DNA of 23,745 nt from an uncultured Muribaculaceae bacterium (GCA_910579035.1 CAJTSR010000034.1:1-23745); one strand, 5' to 3'. Positions 1-7,669 are shown, counted from the stretch's first letter. Translations and numbers: made by a program. The notes: generated from the sequence alone by a model not told the origin.

Positions 1-82
1 GGCAAAGGCTTTCGAGTGGTTCGCCTAATTGAATTCTGCTTACTACATGCAGCCGTTCTTCGAATGTGTGGTGTCTATACAT
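1..82 (-). CDS. IS3-family transposase OrfA, N-terminal fragment
   Basis: The frame starts at ATG (80-82, minus) and is open for 27 codons to the window edge. It begins MYRHHTFEERLHVVSRIQLG. The pattern of basic residues, FEERLHVV and then a Gly is the first helix of the helix-turn-helix in IS3/IS150-type OrfA proteins, which bind the IS ends and are normally joined to the OrfB DDE catalytic domain by a -1 frameshift. Only the very N terminus is present, so neither the frameshift site nor the catalytic part can be seen. The start codon lies directly behind an inverted repeat (86-121) that could control its translation. Confidence 0.7.
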   Translation of the reverse strand, partial: MYRHHTFEERLHVVSRIQLGEPLESLC

Positions 83-85
83 AAT

Positions 86-121
86 GCACCCCAAAAGTTT
101 TGTGTCTAACTTTTGGGGTGC
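86..121. repeat. 14-bp perfect inverted repeat at the IS tip
   Basis: GCACCCCAAAAGTT (86-99) and AACTTTTGGGGTGC (108-121) are exact reverse complements separated by 8 bases. The outer arm is part of the IS terminal repeat; the inner arm ends 3 bp before the orfA ATG (80-82, minus). In RNA the two arms would form a stable hairpin directly upstream of the transposase start. Confidence 0.85.
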
Positions 122-901
122 AGTTCAAAAGAGGCTATAGCTTCTTTTATAATCGGAAACAATAATGAGCTATGGTTTGCAAGAACTGGTAAAGACCTCG
201 TGAGTCTATTTCAAATCTATGGTTTTAGGGATGATGTTTATAATGGTGGACTACCTAAATTAAATAACTCAAATCTTAATACTTCAAAGACCAATTATGT
301 AAAAGATCGCCTTTATAAAATTTCAGACATTAATCTTAAAGAACTTATTGAGCAACTAATTGTCGAATCTACAAACATAAATGATGCAATCGCACAACTT
401 AATGATGTTCTTGCACATGATAGTGTTAGGTTGTCATTTAGTAACGATGCCATTGTGTGGGAGGGGATTAAAATAGATCCGAAAATAGAAAATGAGGCCG
501 TATTTAAAGATAATGAGAAGAAAGTTATTGACAATATCAATAGTGCCAAAGTTTCTATTCTGGTTGCTATGGCTTGGTTTACTAATAAAAAAATTAAGGA
601 AGCTTTAGATAGAAAACGTCAGGAAGGATTAAGAATAGAATTGGTCATATACAAAGACGGGGTAAATTCTGTTCATGGTGTTGATTTAACAAATTTTGAT
701 TCTATAGAGATTAGAGGAACAAGAGGGGGATTTATGCATAATAAGTTTTGTGTTATTGATAACCAAAAGGTATTAACTGGTAGTTATAACTGGACAACAA
801 ATGCAGAGTCTAGGAATGATGAAAATGTCTTAGTTACTACTGATAATGCGACAGCAACGAAATATTCTGTGGAATTTAGAAGGCTAAAGCCATTGATTTA
901 A
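113..901 (+). CDS. Phospholipase D-like (HKD) nuclease, 5'-truncated by the IS
   Basis: The C-terminal part is a PLD-superfamily catalytic domain with one complete HKD motif, HxK(x)4D(x)6GSxN: His209, Lys211, Asp216, Gly223-Ser224 and Asn226. Such single-HKD proteins dimerise to form a phosphodiesterase or nuclease site; many Nuc-like members cut DNA. Residues about 1-110 match no family I recognise. The frame opens at a TTG inside the IS tip and the first five residues (MGCSS) are IS-derived; native sequence starts at Lys6 (128). No start codon or promoter of its own is visible, so the original gene was longer and this copy is probably inactive unless transcribed from the IS. Low GC compared with the rest of the window suggests horizontal acquisition. 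A role in defence is possible but not shown. Confidence 0.75.
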   Translation: MGCSSKEAIASFIIGNNNELWFARTGKDLVSLFQIYGFRDDVYNGGLPKLNNSNLNTSKTNYVKDRLYKISDINLKELIEQLIVESTNINDAIAQLNDVLAHDSVRLSFSNDAIVWEGIKIDPKIENEAVFKDNEKKVIDNINSAKVSILVAMAWFTNKKIKEALDRKRQEGLRIELVIYKDGVNSVHGVDLTNFDSIEIRGTRGGFMHNKFCVIDNQKVLTGSYNWTTNAESRNDENVLVTTDNATATKYSVEFRRLKPLI

Positions 902-984
902 TAATAAACATTAAAAAAAACATCATTTTTGCTTTGGAGAGCCGTATAATTTTTTCATCTTGTTTTATAAGAGGGTGTTTAATA

Positions 985-1020
985 AAAAACCGTCTGACTA
1001 TCGGGGATAATCAGACGGTT
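985..1020 (-). terminator. Rho-independent terminator of tRNA-Ser
   Basis: AACCGTCTGA (988-997) and TCAGACGGTT (1011-1020) form a perfect 10-bp stem with a 13-nt loop. On the minus strand the stem is followed by a run of T, placing a standard terminator 14 bp behind the tRNA 3' end. Confidence 0.85.
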
Positions 1021-1034
1021 GCTTGCTTTAGCTG

Positions 1035-1119
1035 CGGAGAGAGAGGGATTCGAACCCCCGGAGGTGTGACCCTCAACGGTTTTCAAGACCGCCGCAATCG
1101 ACCACTCTGCCATCTCTCC
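1035..1119 (-). tRNA. tRNA-Ser (UGA anticodon)
   Basis: On the minus strand the 85-nt sequence begins GGAGAGATGGCAGAGTGG and folds as a class II tRNA with a long variable arm. The acceptor stem GGAGAGA pairs with TCTCTCC, followed by discriminator G, as usual for serine tRNAs. The anticodon loop CTTGAAA gives anticodon TGA, reading UCA codons. The T arm contains GGTTCGAATCC. CCA is not encoded. Its 3' end faces the AT-rich segment with the IS, so this gene marks the border between accessory-looking and core DNA. Confidence 0.97.
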
Positions 1120-1139
1120 AAGATTGTGGTTTTGCACTG

Positions 1140-1147
1140 CAAAGTTA
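1140..1147 (-). promoter_or_regulatory. -7 element of the tRNA-Ser promoter
   Basis: TAACTTTG on the minus strand matches the Bacteroidetes -7 consensus TAnnTTTG and lies 20 bp before the tRNA 5' end. An imperfect -33 (ATTG, 1170-1173) is 22 bp upstream, so the call rests mainly on the -7 box and its position. Confidence 0.55.
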
Positions 1148-1321
1148 CACATTTTTTCGCTTATTCCTACAATCTCCCGAAGTTTTTTTCATCGATGAGG
1201 CCGCGAAAGGCCTGAATTTGGGAGCATACATTGTCCGCGGAGGCGACGGTTCTGCCTCGAAAATTCCAACACAGTAAACGGAGGGCATACGCAAAAGACT
1301 CTCCCGCCACATTATTTTGTG

Positions 1322-1329
1322 TAATTTTG
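1322..1329 (+). promoter_or_regulatory. -7 element, urea transporter promoter
   Basis: TAATTTTG fits TAnnTTTG and sits 31 bp before the ATG at 1361. No TTTG is found at the expected 19-21 bp upstream spacing. The remainder of the 241-bp gap between the tRNA and this gene shows no further gene. Confidence 0.45.
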
Positions 1330-1360
1330 CACAAAATAATTTCGCAGATTCATATCTTGT

Positions 1361-2230
1361 ATGGTAAACGCTATTGAATGGATAAAGATTCTGATGCGCG
1401 TCTTCGGACAAGTGATGTTCCGATGCAACGCGGTATCGGGGGCACTGTTTTTTGCAGGTATATGCGCCGCTGCAATATGCAACGACAATCACTCAATGAT
1501 ATGGGGCTCGCTCGCGGGAGGAGCAATAGCCACGGCTGTCGGAGCCGCCATATACGGCCGCGAAAGCGCCACAGACGGCGCCTGGGGCTTCAACGGCGTC
1601 TTGGTGGGCTGCGCCCTCACCGCGCTGCCAATCGCAGCCTCAAGGCCGTTTATGTGGGCCGTGCTCGCCTTGGGCGCAGCGTTGAGTCCTGTCGCGAAAA
1701 AGATGCTCGACAAAGCGCTCTCTAAAGTCGGCAGCGGCTCGCTGACTCTGCCCTTCGTAATCATAACGTGGCTTGCCATTATGATACTCGGCACAAACCC
1801 GGCAAGCAGTACAGACACAATCCCCGCCGCAGCAGGAATAGGCGGTTTCTCGACTGCCATTCTCAAAGGCCTCTCCGAAGTATTCCTTGCCGACTCCGCC
1901 ATAACAGGATTTATATTCATCGCCGCCTTGGCCGCAGACTCTCGCCGCTCGGCTGCCCTTGCTCTCTTTGGCTCGGCCATAGGCATTGTCGCAGCCACGA
2001 TAGCCGGAGCCAGCCCCGCTGCCATAGGCAATGGCCTGTACGGATTCTCCCCTGCCCTAACGGCTATAGCTGTCGGCAGCCGCTTCGACAGACTCGGCAT
2101 TGCTCCCGCCGCATACACCCTGCTTGCCTGCGGGGCAACTGTGATAATCCAGATTCTTATAGAAATTGCCGGCATACCGCCGCTTACAGCGCCCTTCTGC
2201 ATTGCCACGCTGCTGTCGGCGCGGAAATAA
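1361..2230 (+). CDS. Urea transporter (UT family)
   Basis: A 289-residue, strongly hydrophobic protein of the trimeric urea channel family, passing urea through the inner membrane. Family hallmarks are present twice, as expected from the internal duplication: an early Phe-Gly-Gln-Val-Met-Phe segment (residues 15-20) and GFNGVLVG (77-84), then LTLPFVIITW (128-137) and GLYGFSPALTAIA (224-236). The length is usual for bacterial UT proteins. No urease genes are in the window, so its partner is unknown; it could equally serve nitrogen uptake from host urea. The gene stands alone and is convergent with apt, from which it is separated by a long hairpin. Confidence 0.85.
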   Translation: MVNAIEWIKILMRVFGQVMFRCNAVSGALFFAGICAAAICNDNHSMIWGSLAGGAIATAVGAAIYGRESATDGAWGFNGVLVGCALTALPIAASRPFMWAVLALGAALSPVAKKMLDKALSKVGSGSLTLPFVIITWLAIMILGTNPASSTDTIPAAAGIGGFSTAILKGLSEVFLADSAITGFIFIAALAADSRRSAALALFGSAIGIVAATIAGASPAAIGNGLYGFSPALTAIAVGSRFDRLGIAPAAYTLLACGATVIIQILIEIAGIPPLTAPFCIATLLSARK

Positions 2231-2236
2231 CAAAGA

Positions 2237-2294
2237 CCCGAATAAAACGAGCGGGGGCGCGTAGCATTACGCGCCCCCGCTCGTTTTATTCGGG
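2237..2294. terminator. Bidirectional terminator between urea transporter and apt
   Basis: A 27-bp perfect inverted repeat (arms 2237-2263 and 2268-2294, loop GCAT) lies between two convergent stop codons. The stem has a GC-rich core flanked by an AT-rich part, so either strand gives a hairpin with U-rich 3' side. It starts 6 bp after the urea transporter stop and ends 7 bp before the apt stop. Confidence 0.85.
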
Positions 2295-2301
2295 GATGGA
2301 A

Positions 2302-2820
2302 TCAATATACAATCAGGGAGCTGACCTCAGCATCTTCGGGAAGTGCGGCGCGGCCGCCGAGAGCTGACAACTCAATGATGAAATTGATGTAGATTTTTTT
2401 CGGGTTGAGGCTTTTCACGAGCTTGTAGGCAGCAGCCATCGTACCGCCGGTGGCAAGAACATCGTCGTGGAGAACCACGATGTCGTCCGGGCCGATAGCG
2501 TCGCGATGAATCTCGATAACGTCCGTGCCGTATTCCTTGGCGTATTCCATACGGATAGTGTCGGCCGGAAGTTTTCCGGGCTTGCGGGCAGGCACGAAAC
2601 CGGCACCAAGCTCGAAGGCGAGAATAGAGCCTCCGATGAATCCGCGCGACTCAATTCCCACTACTTTGGTAACGCCTTTGTCGCGATAGAGCTGCGACAA
2701 ATCCCAGCCTATTATGTGCAGGGCGCGGGGATCCTTGAATACCGTGGTAAGGTCCTTGAACACGACGCCCTTTGCGGGGAAATCGTATACGTCGCGGACG
2801 CGCGATTTAATGTATTCCAT
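2302..2820 (-). CDS. apt: Adenine phosphoribosyltransferase
   Basis: A 172-residue cytosolic enzyme that converts adenine and PRPP to AMP and pyrophosphate (purine salvage). The PRPP-binding loop VVLHDDVLATGGTM (residues 115-128) is complete, and the ESRGFIGG (57-64) and ARKPGKLP (78-85) segments are typical of APRT. The length is usual. It is the last gene of the minus-strand ybeY-mnmG-apt run, 65 bp behind mnmG, with the parS site in that gap, and ends in the shared hairpin at 2237-2294. Confidence 0.95.
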   Translation of the reverse strand: MEYIKSRVRDVYDFPAKGVVFKDLTTVFKDPRALHIIGWDLSQLYRDKGVTKVVGIESRGFIGGSILAFELGAGFVPARKPGKLPADTIRMEYAKEYGTDVIEIHRDAIGPDDIVVLHDDVLATGGTMAAAYKLVKSLNPKKIYINFIIELSALGGRAALPEDAEVSSLIVY

Positions 2821-2868
2821 AGCTATGTTGTTTTTAAATTGTTGATATTACGTTTGTTGTGGCGATTT

Positions 2869-2884
2869 TGTTTCACGTGGAACA
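2869..2884. other. parS centromere-like site (ParB-binding)
   Basis: TGTTTCACGTGGAACA is the exact reverse complement of the Bacillus subtilis parS sequence TGTTCCACGTGAAACA. ParB/Spo0J binds this 16-mer and spreads to form the nucleoprotein complex used by ParA for origin segregation and SMC loading. It lies in the 65-bp gap between mnmG and apt, one base after the mnmG stop codon. Exact matches of this length are very unlikely by chance in 24 kb, and known parS sites cluster near oriC. Confidence 0.88.
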
Positions 2885-2885
2885 A

Positions 2886-4763
2886 TCACCGGTTCATCAT
2901 AATGAGCAGAATGTTCACGTCGCTGGGCGACACACCGGGTATACGGGAGGCTTCGCCAACAGTAGCCGGACGCTGCCGCGCAAGCTTCTGGCGCGCCTCT
3001 GTTGACAATGCCTTTAGCTGCGAATAGTCGATATCCTGACGCAGCTTTACCTCTTCGAGGCGTCGAAGTTTGTCGGCAAGCATTTGCTCTCGCGCTATAT
3101 ATCCGTCGTACTTTATAAGTATTTCGGCAGCCTCGACAATCTCCTCGCGCCTATCATCGGGCAAGGCGTCAATCAGCTTGCGCAAGGGAGCAATGTACTC
3201 CGCAAGGCTTGAAATAGTGAGCTGCGGGCGCTGTATCAGGTCACGCAGCTTCACCCCCTGCCTCAGCGGCGACGAACCGGCTTCGGCAAGCAATTCCTCT
3301 ACCTCTGCAGGCCGCACGGTAAGGGTGGAGGCAAGCTCTATAATAGAGTCGCGCAGTTCCTTCTTTGCCATCATGAGGCCATATCGTTCTTCCGTGGCAA
3401 GACCGATAGCATAGCCCACAGGGGTAAGACGCATGTCGGCATCGTCCTGACGGAGCAGTATGCGGTACTCTGCCCTACTGGTAAACATACGGTATGGCTC
3501 GTCGACGCCCTTGCCCACGAGATCGTCGATAAGAACGCCGATATACGCCTGATCACGGCCGAGCGTGAAAGGCTCGCGTCCGAGAGCACGGAGTGCCGCG
3601 TTGGCACCCGCCACGAGGCCCTGCCCCGCAGCTTCCTCATAGCCCGTTGTTCCATTAATCTGGCCTGCGAAATATAGGCCCGGCACGAGGCGCGTTTCAA
3701 GCGTGTGATATAGCTGCGTGGGGTCGAAGAAATCGTATTCTATGGCATATCCCGCACGGTACAGTTGCGCGTCGGCAAGGGCCGGCACGGTGGCAATGGC
3801 AGCAATCTGTATGTGCATCGGCATCGACGACGAGAAGCCGTTGATATAGTATTCCTGCGTCGTTTCGCCTTCCGGCTCAAGGAAGAGCTGATGCTCCGTC
3901 TTATCCGCAAAAGTGACAATCTTGGTTTCTATCGACGGGCAATACCTCGGGCCTATGCTCTGTATCTGCCCGTTATAAAGGGGCGAGTCGGGTAAGCCTT
4001 CGCGGAGTATCCGGCAGGTTTCATCGCTCGTATATACGGTATAACACTCGCGCTGGCGCAATTCAGAGCACACGCCGGGCAAGTAAGAGAAATGATGAAA
4101 GTCGGTGTCACCGGCTTGCGGCGTTGCCTTGGAGAAGTCGATTGTGCGACCGTCAAGACGCATCGGCGTGCCTGTCTTCATTCTGTCGGCCTTGAAGCCG
4201 AGAGCGCACAGCTGCTCCGTAAGGCCGTGCGACGAAGGCTCTGAGATGCGCCCGCCCTCGAAGGAAACGCGCCCTATGTGCATCAAGCCGTTGAGGAACG
4301 TGCCGTTGGTAAGCACCACCTGCGATGCTCTGAAGGAGGCTCCTTCCGCCGTATTCACTCCGGCAAGCCGCCCTTCTTCAAATATAAGGCTGTCCACACC
4401 ACCCTGCCACATCGACAGACCCGGAGTATTCTCCAGTATCTCCCGCCATAGATTCGAGAATTTGGTCCGGTCGGACTGCACCCTCGGGCTCCACATAGCC
4501 GGACCTTTGCTTCGATTCAGCATTCTGAACTGTATTGACGTACGGTCGGCAACTATGCCCGTCATACCTCCGAGCGCGTCGATTTCACGCACTATCTGAC
4601 CCTTGGCAATGCCTCCTATGGCCGGATTGCAGCTCATCTGTGCGATCTTGTTCATATCCATTGTTATGAGCAAGGTGCGAGCGCCTATCCGGGCCGCGGC
4701 ATGCGCAGCCTCGCAACCGGCATGGCCGGCGCCAACTACTATTACATCAAAATCAAATGTCAA
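2886..4763 (-). CDS. mnmG: tRNA uridine-5-carboxymethylaminomethyl synthase MnmG
   Basis: This 625-residue FAD enzyme (GidA) works with the GTPase MnmE to install the cmnm5 group on U34 of several tRNAs. The N-terminal dinucleotide fold starts with VIVVGAGHAGCEAA (GxGxxG at residues 11-16). The family signatures MSCNPAIGG and KGQIVREIDALGG follow, and the helical C terminus that binds MnmE and tRNA ends in GVSPSDVNILL. The length is normal. The start is an unusual TTG at 4763: no in-frame ATG lies upstream, and this start puts the FAD motif at the expected distance. It follows ybeY by 41 bp and probably shares its transcript. Confidence 0.96.
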   Translation of the reverse strand: MTFDFDVIVVGAGHAGCEAAHAAARIGARTLLITMDMNKIAQMSCNPAIGGIAKGQIVREIDALGGMTGIVADRTSIQFRMLNRSKGPAMWSPRVQSDRTKFSNLWREILENTPGLSMWQGGVDSLIFEEGRLAGVNTAEGASFRASQVVLTNGTFLNGLMHIGRVSFEGGRISEPSSHGLTEQLCALGFKADRMKTGTPMRLDGRTIDFSKATPQAGDTDFHHFSYLPGVCSELRQRECYTVYTSDETCRILREGLPDSPLYNGQIQSIGPRYCPSIETKIVTFADKTEHQLFLEPEGETTQEYYINGFSSSMPMHIQIAAIATVPALADAQLYRAGYAIEYDFFDPTQLYHTLETRLVPGLYFAGQINGTTGYEEAAGQGLVAGANAALRALGREPFTLGRDQAYIGVLIDDLVGKGVDEPYRMFTSRAEYRILLRQDDADMRLTPVGYAIGLATEERYGLMMAKKELRDSIIELASTLTVRPAEVEELLAEAGSSPLRQGVKLRDLIQRPQLTISSLAEYIAPLRKLIDALPDDRREEIVEAAEILIKYDGYIAREQMLADKLRRLEEVKLRQDIDYSQLKALSTEARQKLARQRPATVGEASRIPGVSPSDVNILLIMMNR

Positions 4764-4804
4764 TTTATTCTGATTGTTTATATATAAAACAATGGTGAAA
4801 GCCG

Positions 4805-5242
4805 CTATGCAAGCCTCATATCGTCGAGCATGGCAAGGGCGCGGTTCTCTGCCTCTTCCATAATCTCACGCTCTCCCGGCCCTTTGTCGTTTATACCGCA
4901 AAGGTGCAGCACACCGTGCACAATCACCCGCAGCAACTCGCGCCCGGCATCAACACCGAGTTCCTCGGCATTGGACCGTACGGTATCGAGCGATATGTAC
5001 AGGTCGCCACGCAGGAGGCGGCCCGAACAATAGTCGAAGGTAATTATGTCCGTATAGTAATCGTGATTGAGAAAACGGCGGTTGACTTTGAGTATTTCCT
5101 CATCGTCACAAAAAATATAATTGACCGTTCTTACAATTCGGTTGTAGGAATCCGCAACCCGAACAATCCATTGTTCAAGCTGCCGGTAATCGAGGCTCGG
5201 GAGTTCAACACCCGATGCGAACCACTCAAATGCGGGCGTCAT
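4805..5242 (-). CDS. ybeY: Endoribonuclease YbeY (rRNA maturation factor)
   Basis: A 145-residue metal-dependent RNase of the UPF0054 family, acting on 16S rRNA 3'-end maturation and ribosome quality control. The core is NRRFLNHDYYTDIITFDY (residues 54-71) followed by the metal-binding HGVLHLCG (109-116). The usual third ligand of HxxxHxxxxxH is not His: the aligned residue is Asp119. The length is normal. It heads the ybeY-mnmG-apt run; its ATG lies 18 bp after a TAnnTTTG box. Confidence 0.92.
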   Translation of the reverse strand: MTPAFEWFASGVELPSLDYRQLEQWIVRVADSYNRIVRTVNYIFCDDEEILKVNRRFLNHDYYTDIITFDYCSGRLLRGDLYISLDTVRSNAEELGVDAGRELLRVIVHGVLHLCGINDKGPGEREIMEEAENRALAMLDDMRLA

Positions 5243-5260
5243 ATCATTATAATTGAATCA

Positions 5261-5268
5261 CAAAGATA
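5261..5268 (-). promoter_or_regulatory. -7 element, ybeY-mnmG-apt promoter
   Basis: TATCTTTG on the minus strand fits TAnnTTTG 18 bp upstream of the ybeY ATG, implying a leader of about 15 nt. No TTTG at 19-21 bp spacing was found. Confidence 0.5.
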
Positions 5269-5509
5269 GTAAATTTTCGCAATAGCGCCAACACAGGCAA
5301 AAAACAGCACAGTTTATCAAAATACACAACCGCGCACAGCGCAATTCAAACCACTCTTAATCAAGCCATTAACAGCACAAATACCTTTCTGAGAATCCAA
5401 AATTCAAATCCGGCCCGACCATTCCATCGGAATACCGCCGTTTCAGACAGCCAAAAAACAAGAGGCACTCCCCTACCCTGCTGCCACGCGCGCCACCTGC
5501 AACAGCTCA
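5269..5509. other. Intergenic region without a recognisable gene
   Basis: Together with the flanking promoter and terminator this makes 327 bp between ybeY and the PpiD-like gene. It is rich in A and C on the plus strand, with scattered stop codons in all frames. I find no RNA fold, repeat or promoter with both boxes inside it. Confidence 0.5.
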
Positions 5510-5553
5510 AACGAAAGAACCGCCGGAAATCGATTTCCGGCGGTTCTTTCGTT
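5510..5553. terminator. 22-bp inverted repeat, terminator behind the PpiD-like gene
   Basis: The arms 5510-5531 and 5532-5553 are perfectly complementary, giving a long stem centred on ATCGAT with a GC-rich core and AT-rich base. It lies 17 bp behind the stop codon at 5570 on the minus strand. There is no long U tract after it. Confidence 0.7.
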
Positions 5554-5569
5554 GTTTATGATTCGTGGC

Positions 5570-7669
5570 TTATTCGCCTATCGACTGAACGAAGTTGAGC
5601 GAACGGTTGTCGATTTTCTCGCTGCCAAGAAGCAGGGGAAGCGAGTTGGGACGACGACCAATACCAAAGGTCTGGTTGAAGCGCTGACCGTATTCAGCCT
5701 CGTTGAAGGGACGGTTGTCGGAATTCACGTCTGTTACTTGGAACACGACAACTGCGCGGTTGCCCCTCACAGGACCTACGAGCTTGCCCTTGGGGGCTGC
5801 GGCGATAGCACCCTGCACTGCGCTTTCGCCAAAGCCGATGCTCACGGGAAGAACGCCTGCGAACGAAACATCGCCCTCGGCCTTTTCAACACCCATGGCA
5901 GAAGCGTAGCCTGCCATATCGGAAGCCTTGCCGGCATAGTCGGCCACGAGCTTGTCGGCCTTCTTGGCATTGCGGGCCTGAGCGCGGAGCTGCTGTACAA
6001 TAGCGGGGCTGTACCAGGGCATATAGTCGCCGTACACGTCTGCCACGGCCACAGCCATCAGATAGCTCTGCTTGTCGTCCTGAAGCATGGGCGACACCTG
6101 GCCTTTCTTGGCCTCAAGCGCCCACTTCACAAAGCGGCGGCTTTCGGCTGCATTGCCAATGCCTGCGCTCGAAGCACTGATCTGGTCGGAGAGCACCGAG
6201 TAACCAGCAGCCTCGGCGTTTGCCTTGAAGTCGGCAGCCGACGAGTTGTTGCTCACATAAGTGCGGAGGTTGCCCGAAAGCTCGTCGAGAGTCTGCTGGG
6301 AGGGATCGACGGTATAATCGATGGTTGCAATTTCGTAATAGGTAACAGGAGCCTTGCGGCGGTTAACCTTGTAGACATTGGAAATAGCCTGTCCCTGCAC
6401 GGAGTCGGTGAAAACGAATGCTCGGCCAACTGTAGCATCTGCAAGAGCAGCCTTTACCTTGTCGGATATTCCGATACCTTCGAGGGGAGTCCATATGCTG
6501 TCCTGACCCTGAATGGTGGCGCCGTTGCTAACATCGGCCATGGTCTTGCCTCCGTTGACAAGCTCGACGATGCTGTCAAGGTTGGTTCCGTCAATAGCCT
6601 GCAGCATCGATATATTGATGCTGTCGATGCCTTCCGAAGTAGAGATAAGCTTGGCAATGGTATAGGTGTCGTTGTCCTGAGCCACTACTGCGGCTTGTCC
6701 CACACCGTGTTCGTCGAGGAATGTGCGCAGGCGGCCGTCGCGGATACCCGAGCGGGGAACATTGACGTTGTTTACCACAAAGCGGGGATTGTTGGCCACG
6801 CCCTGTGTTCCTTCGCTTTCGTTAAGAGCGAGCACGGCTGCCTCAACGGCCTGCTGAGCCTCCACACGGTCGGACTGCGAAGGTTCGATGGGAACGTAGA
6901 TGTAGTTCACCTCGCGGGTTTCCTCGTCGAGGGCATAGTTCTGCTTCTGCGATTTCCAGAGAGCTTCCACATCGGCGTCGGTAAACTCGATATCGTCGTC
7001 AGCAACACTTCCGGCGTCTTTCACCACGTACTCGATGTGGTTTGTCACGGCGTTGTCGTCGTAGAAGCTTTTTGCGTCGAGCTTGTTGTAAGTGTAGAGG
7101 CCGGTAACGAGGCGCATGAACTTCTCGTTGAGCATGGCTGATTCCATCTCTGTTTCCTGAGCGGCCCATATGCGGCGAAGCTCCTCGCCTACCTGCGGAC
7201 GGAGGCCGTACTTGGCGGGATTCGTCATAGCGTCATACACGGCGCTTCCGCTAACCTCGGGCAACTGAAGCTGCTGCGAAAGGTAAGCGATCATCTGATA
7301 CGCCGCCGGGTGCATGTTCGGGCCGGTAAGGGCGTTGGTGAGCTCTTTGTCGGTCACGGTGATGCCGAGTTCTTTGTACTCTTTCTTAAGCAGCTGCTCT
7401 GCGACAAGGCCGCTTACTACGTTCTGCGCAAGCTGGTCGTTGCTGTAATCGCGGCCCTGGTTGCGTAGCTGCTCCCCGGCCTGCGCGAGGCGGTTCTGAT
7501 AGTCCTGATATTCCACCGTGACGCCTCCGGCCTTCGCCACAGTTGTGGGAGAGCCGAAATAGGTGCGACCCGATGTCAGGAAGTCGCCGAGGATGAAGGC
7601 AAGAAGGGCTACTACGATGATAACGAACAGCAGCACCGACTTGTTTCTGATTTTCTCTAAGGTTGCCAT
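5570..7669 (-). CDS. PpiD/SurA-like periplasmic peptidyl-prolyl isomerase family protein
   Basis: A 699-residue inner-membrane-anchored protein expected to assist folding of exported proteins. After a short basic N terminus (MATLEKIRNKS) comes one transmembrane segment (about residues 12-31). A SurA_N-type chaperone domain (about 45-220) follows, with the typical VxYQDYQNRL and LxxQLLKKEYKELGI segments. A parvulin-like region and a second chaperone part make up the rest. The parvulin stretch (about 345-445) is divergent and I cannot identify a clear active-site set, so it may act mainly as a chaperone. In Bacteroidetes this architecture is often annotated as SurA N-terminal domain protein. 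It stands alone, has a near-consensus promoter at 7724-7755 and ends at a long hairpin. A 529-codon open frame on the opposite strand is a composition artefact. Confidence 0.85.
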   Translation of the reverse strand: MATLEKIRNKSVLLFVIIVVALLAFILGDFLTSGRTYFGSPTTVAKAGGVTVEYQDYQNRLAQAGEQLRNQGRDYSNDQLAQNVVSGLVAEQLLKKEYKELGITVTDKELTNALTGPNMHPAAYQMIAYLSQQLQLPEVSGSAVYDAMTNPAKYGLRPQVGEELRRIWAAQETEMESAMLNEKFMRLVTGLYTYNKLDAKSFYDDNAVTNHIEYVVKDAGSVADDDIEFTDADVEALWKSQKQNYALDEETREVNYIYVPIEPSQSDRVEAQQAVEAAVLALNESEGTQGVANNPRFVVNNVNVPRSGIRDGRLRTFLDEHGVGQAAVVAQDNDTYTIAKLISTSEGIDSINISMLQAIDGTNLDSIVELVNGGKTMADVSNGATIQGQDSIWTPLEGIGISDKVKAALADATVGRAFVFTDSVQGQAISNVYKVNRRKAPVTYYEIATIDYTVDPSQQTLDELSGNLRTYVSNNSSAADFKANAEAAGYSVLSDQISASSAGIGNAAESRRFVKWALEAKKGQVSPMLQDDKQSYLMAVAVADVYGDYMPWYSPAIVQQLRAQARNAKKADKLVADYAGKASDMAGYASAMGVEKAEGDVSFAGVLPVSIGFGESAVQGAIAAAPKGKLVGPVRGNRAVVVFQVTDVNSDNRPFNEAEYGQRFNQTFGIGRRPNSLPLLLGSEKIDNRSLNFVQSIGE

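Larger units (their letters stand above)
1..127 (-). mobile_element. IS3/IS150-type insertion sequence, left end (partial)
   Basis: The segment holds one end of an insertion sequence that continues beyond base 1. On the minus strand the end reads TGAACTGCACCCCAAAAGTT from position 127 inward, a TG-starting tip of the kind found on IS3-family elements of Bacteroidetes, and the first transposase reading frame starts at 82. The outer boundary at 127 is inferred from the TG/CA rule and from the change to continuous nuclease coding sequence at 128. The other end and the target duplication lie outside the window, so insertion site and intactness cannot be tested here. Base composition is AT-rich, like the interrupted gene next to it. 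Confidence 0.7.

Noticed and set aside
934..1215. 93-codon open frame across the tRNA
   Set aside because: It runs through the tRNA-Ser gene and its terminator, which explain the sequence better.
5552..7141. 529-codon open frame on the plus strand
   Set aside because: It is antisense to the well-supported PpiD-like gene and reflects GC-rich codon use; no domain is recognisable and the start has no promoter context.
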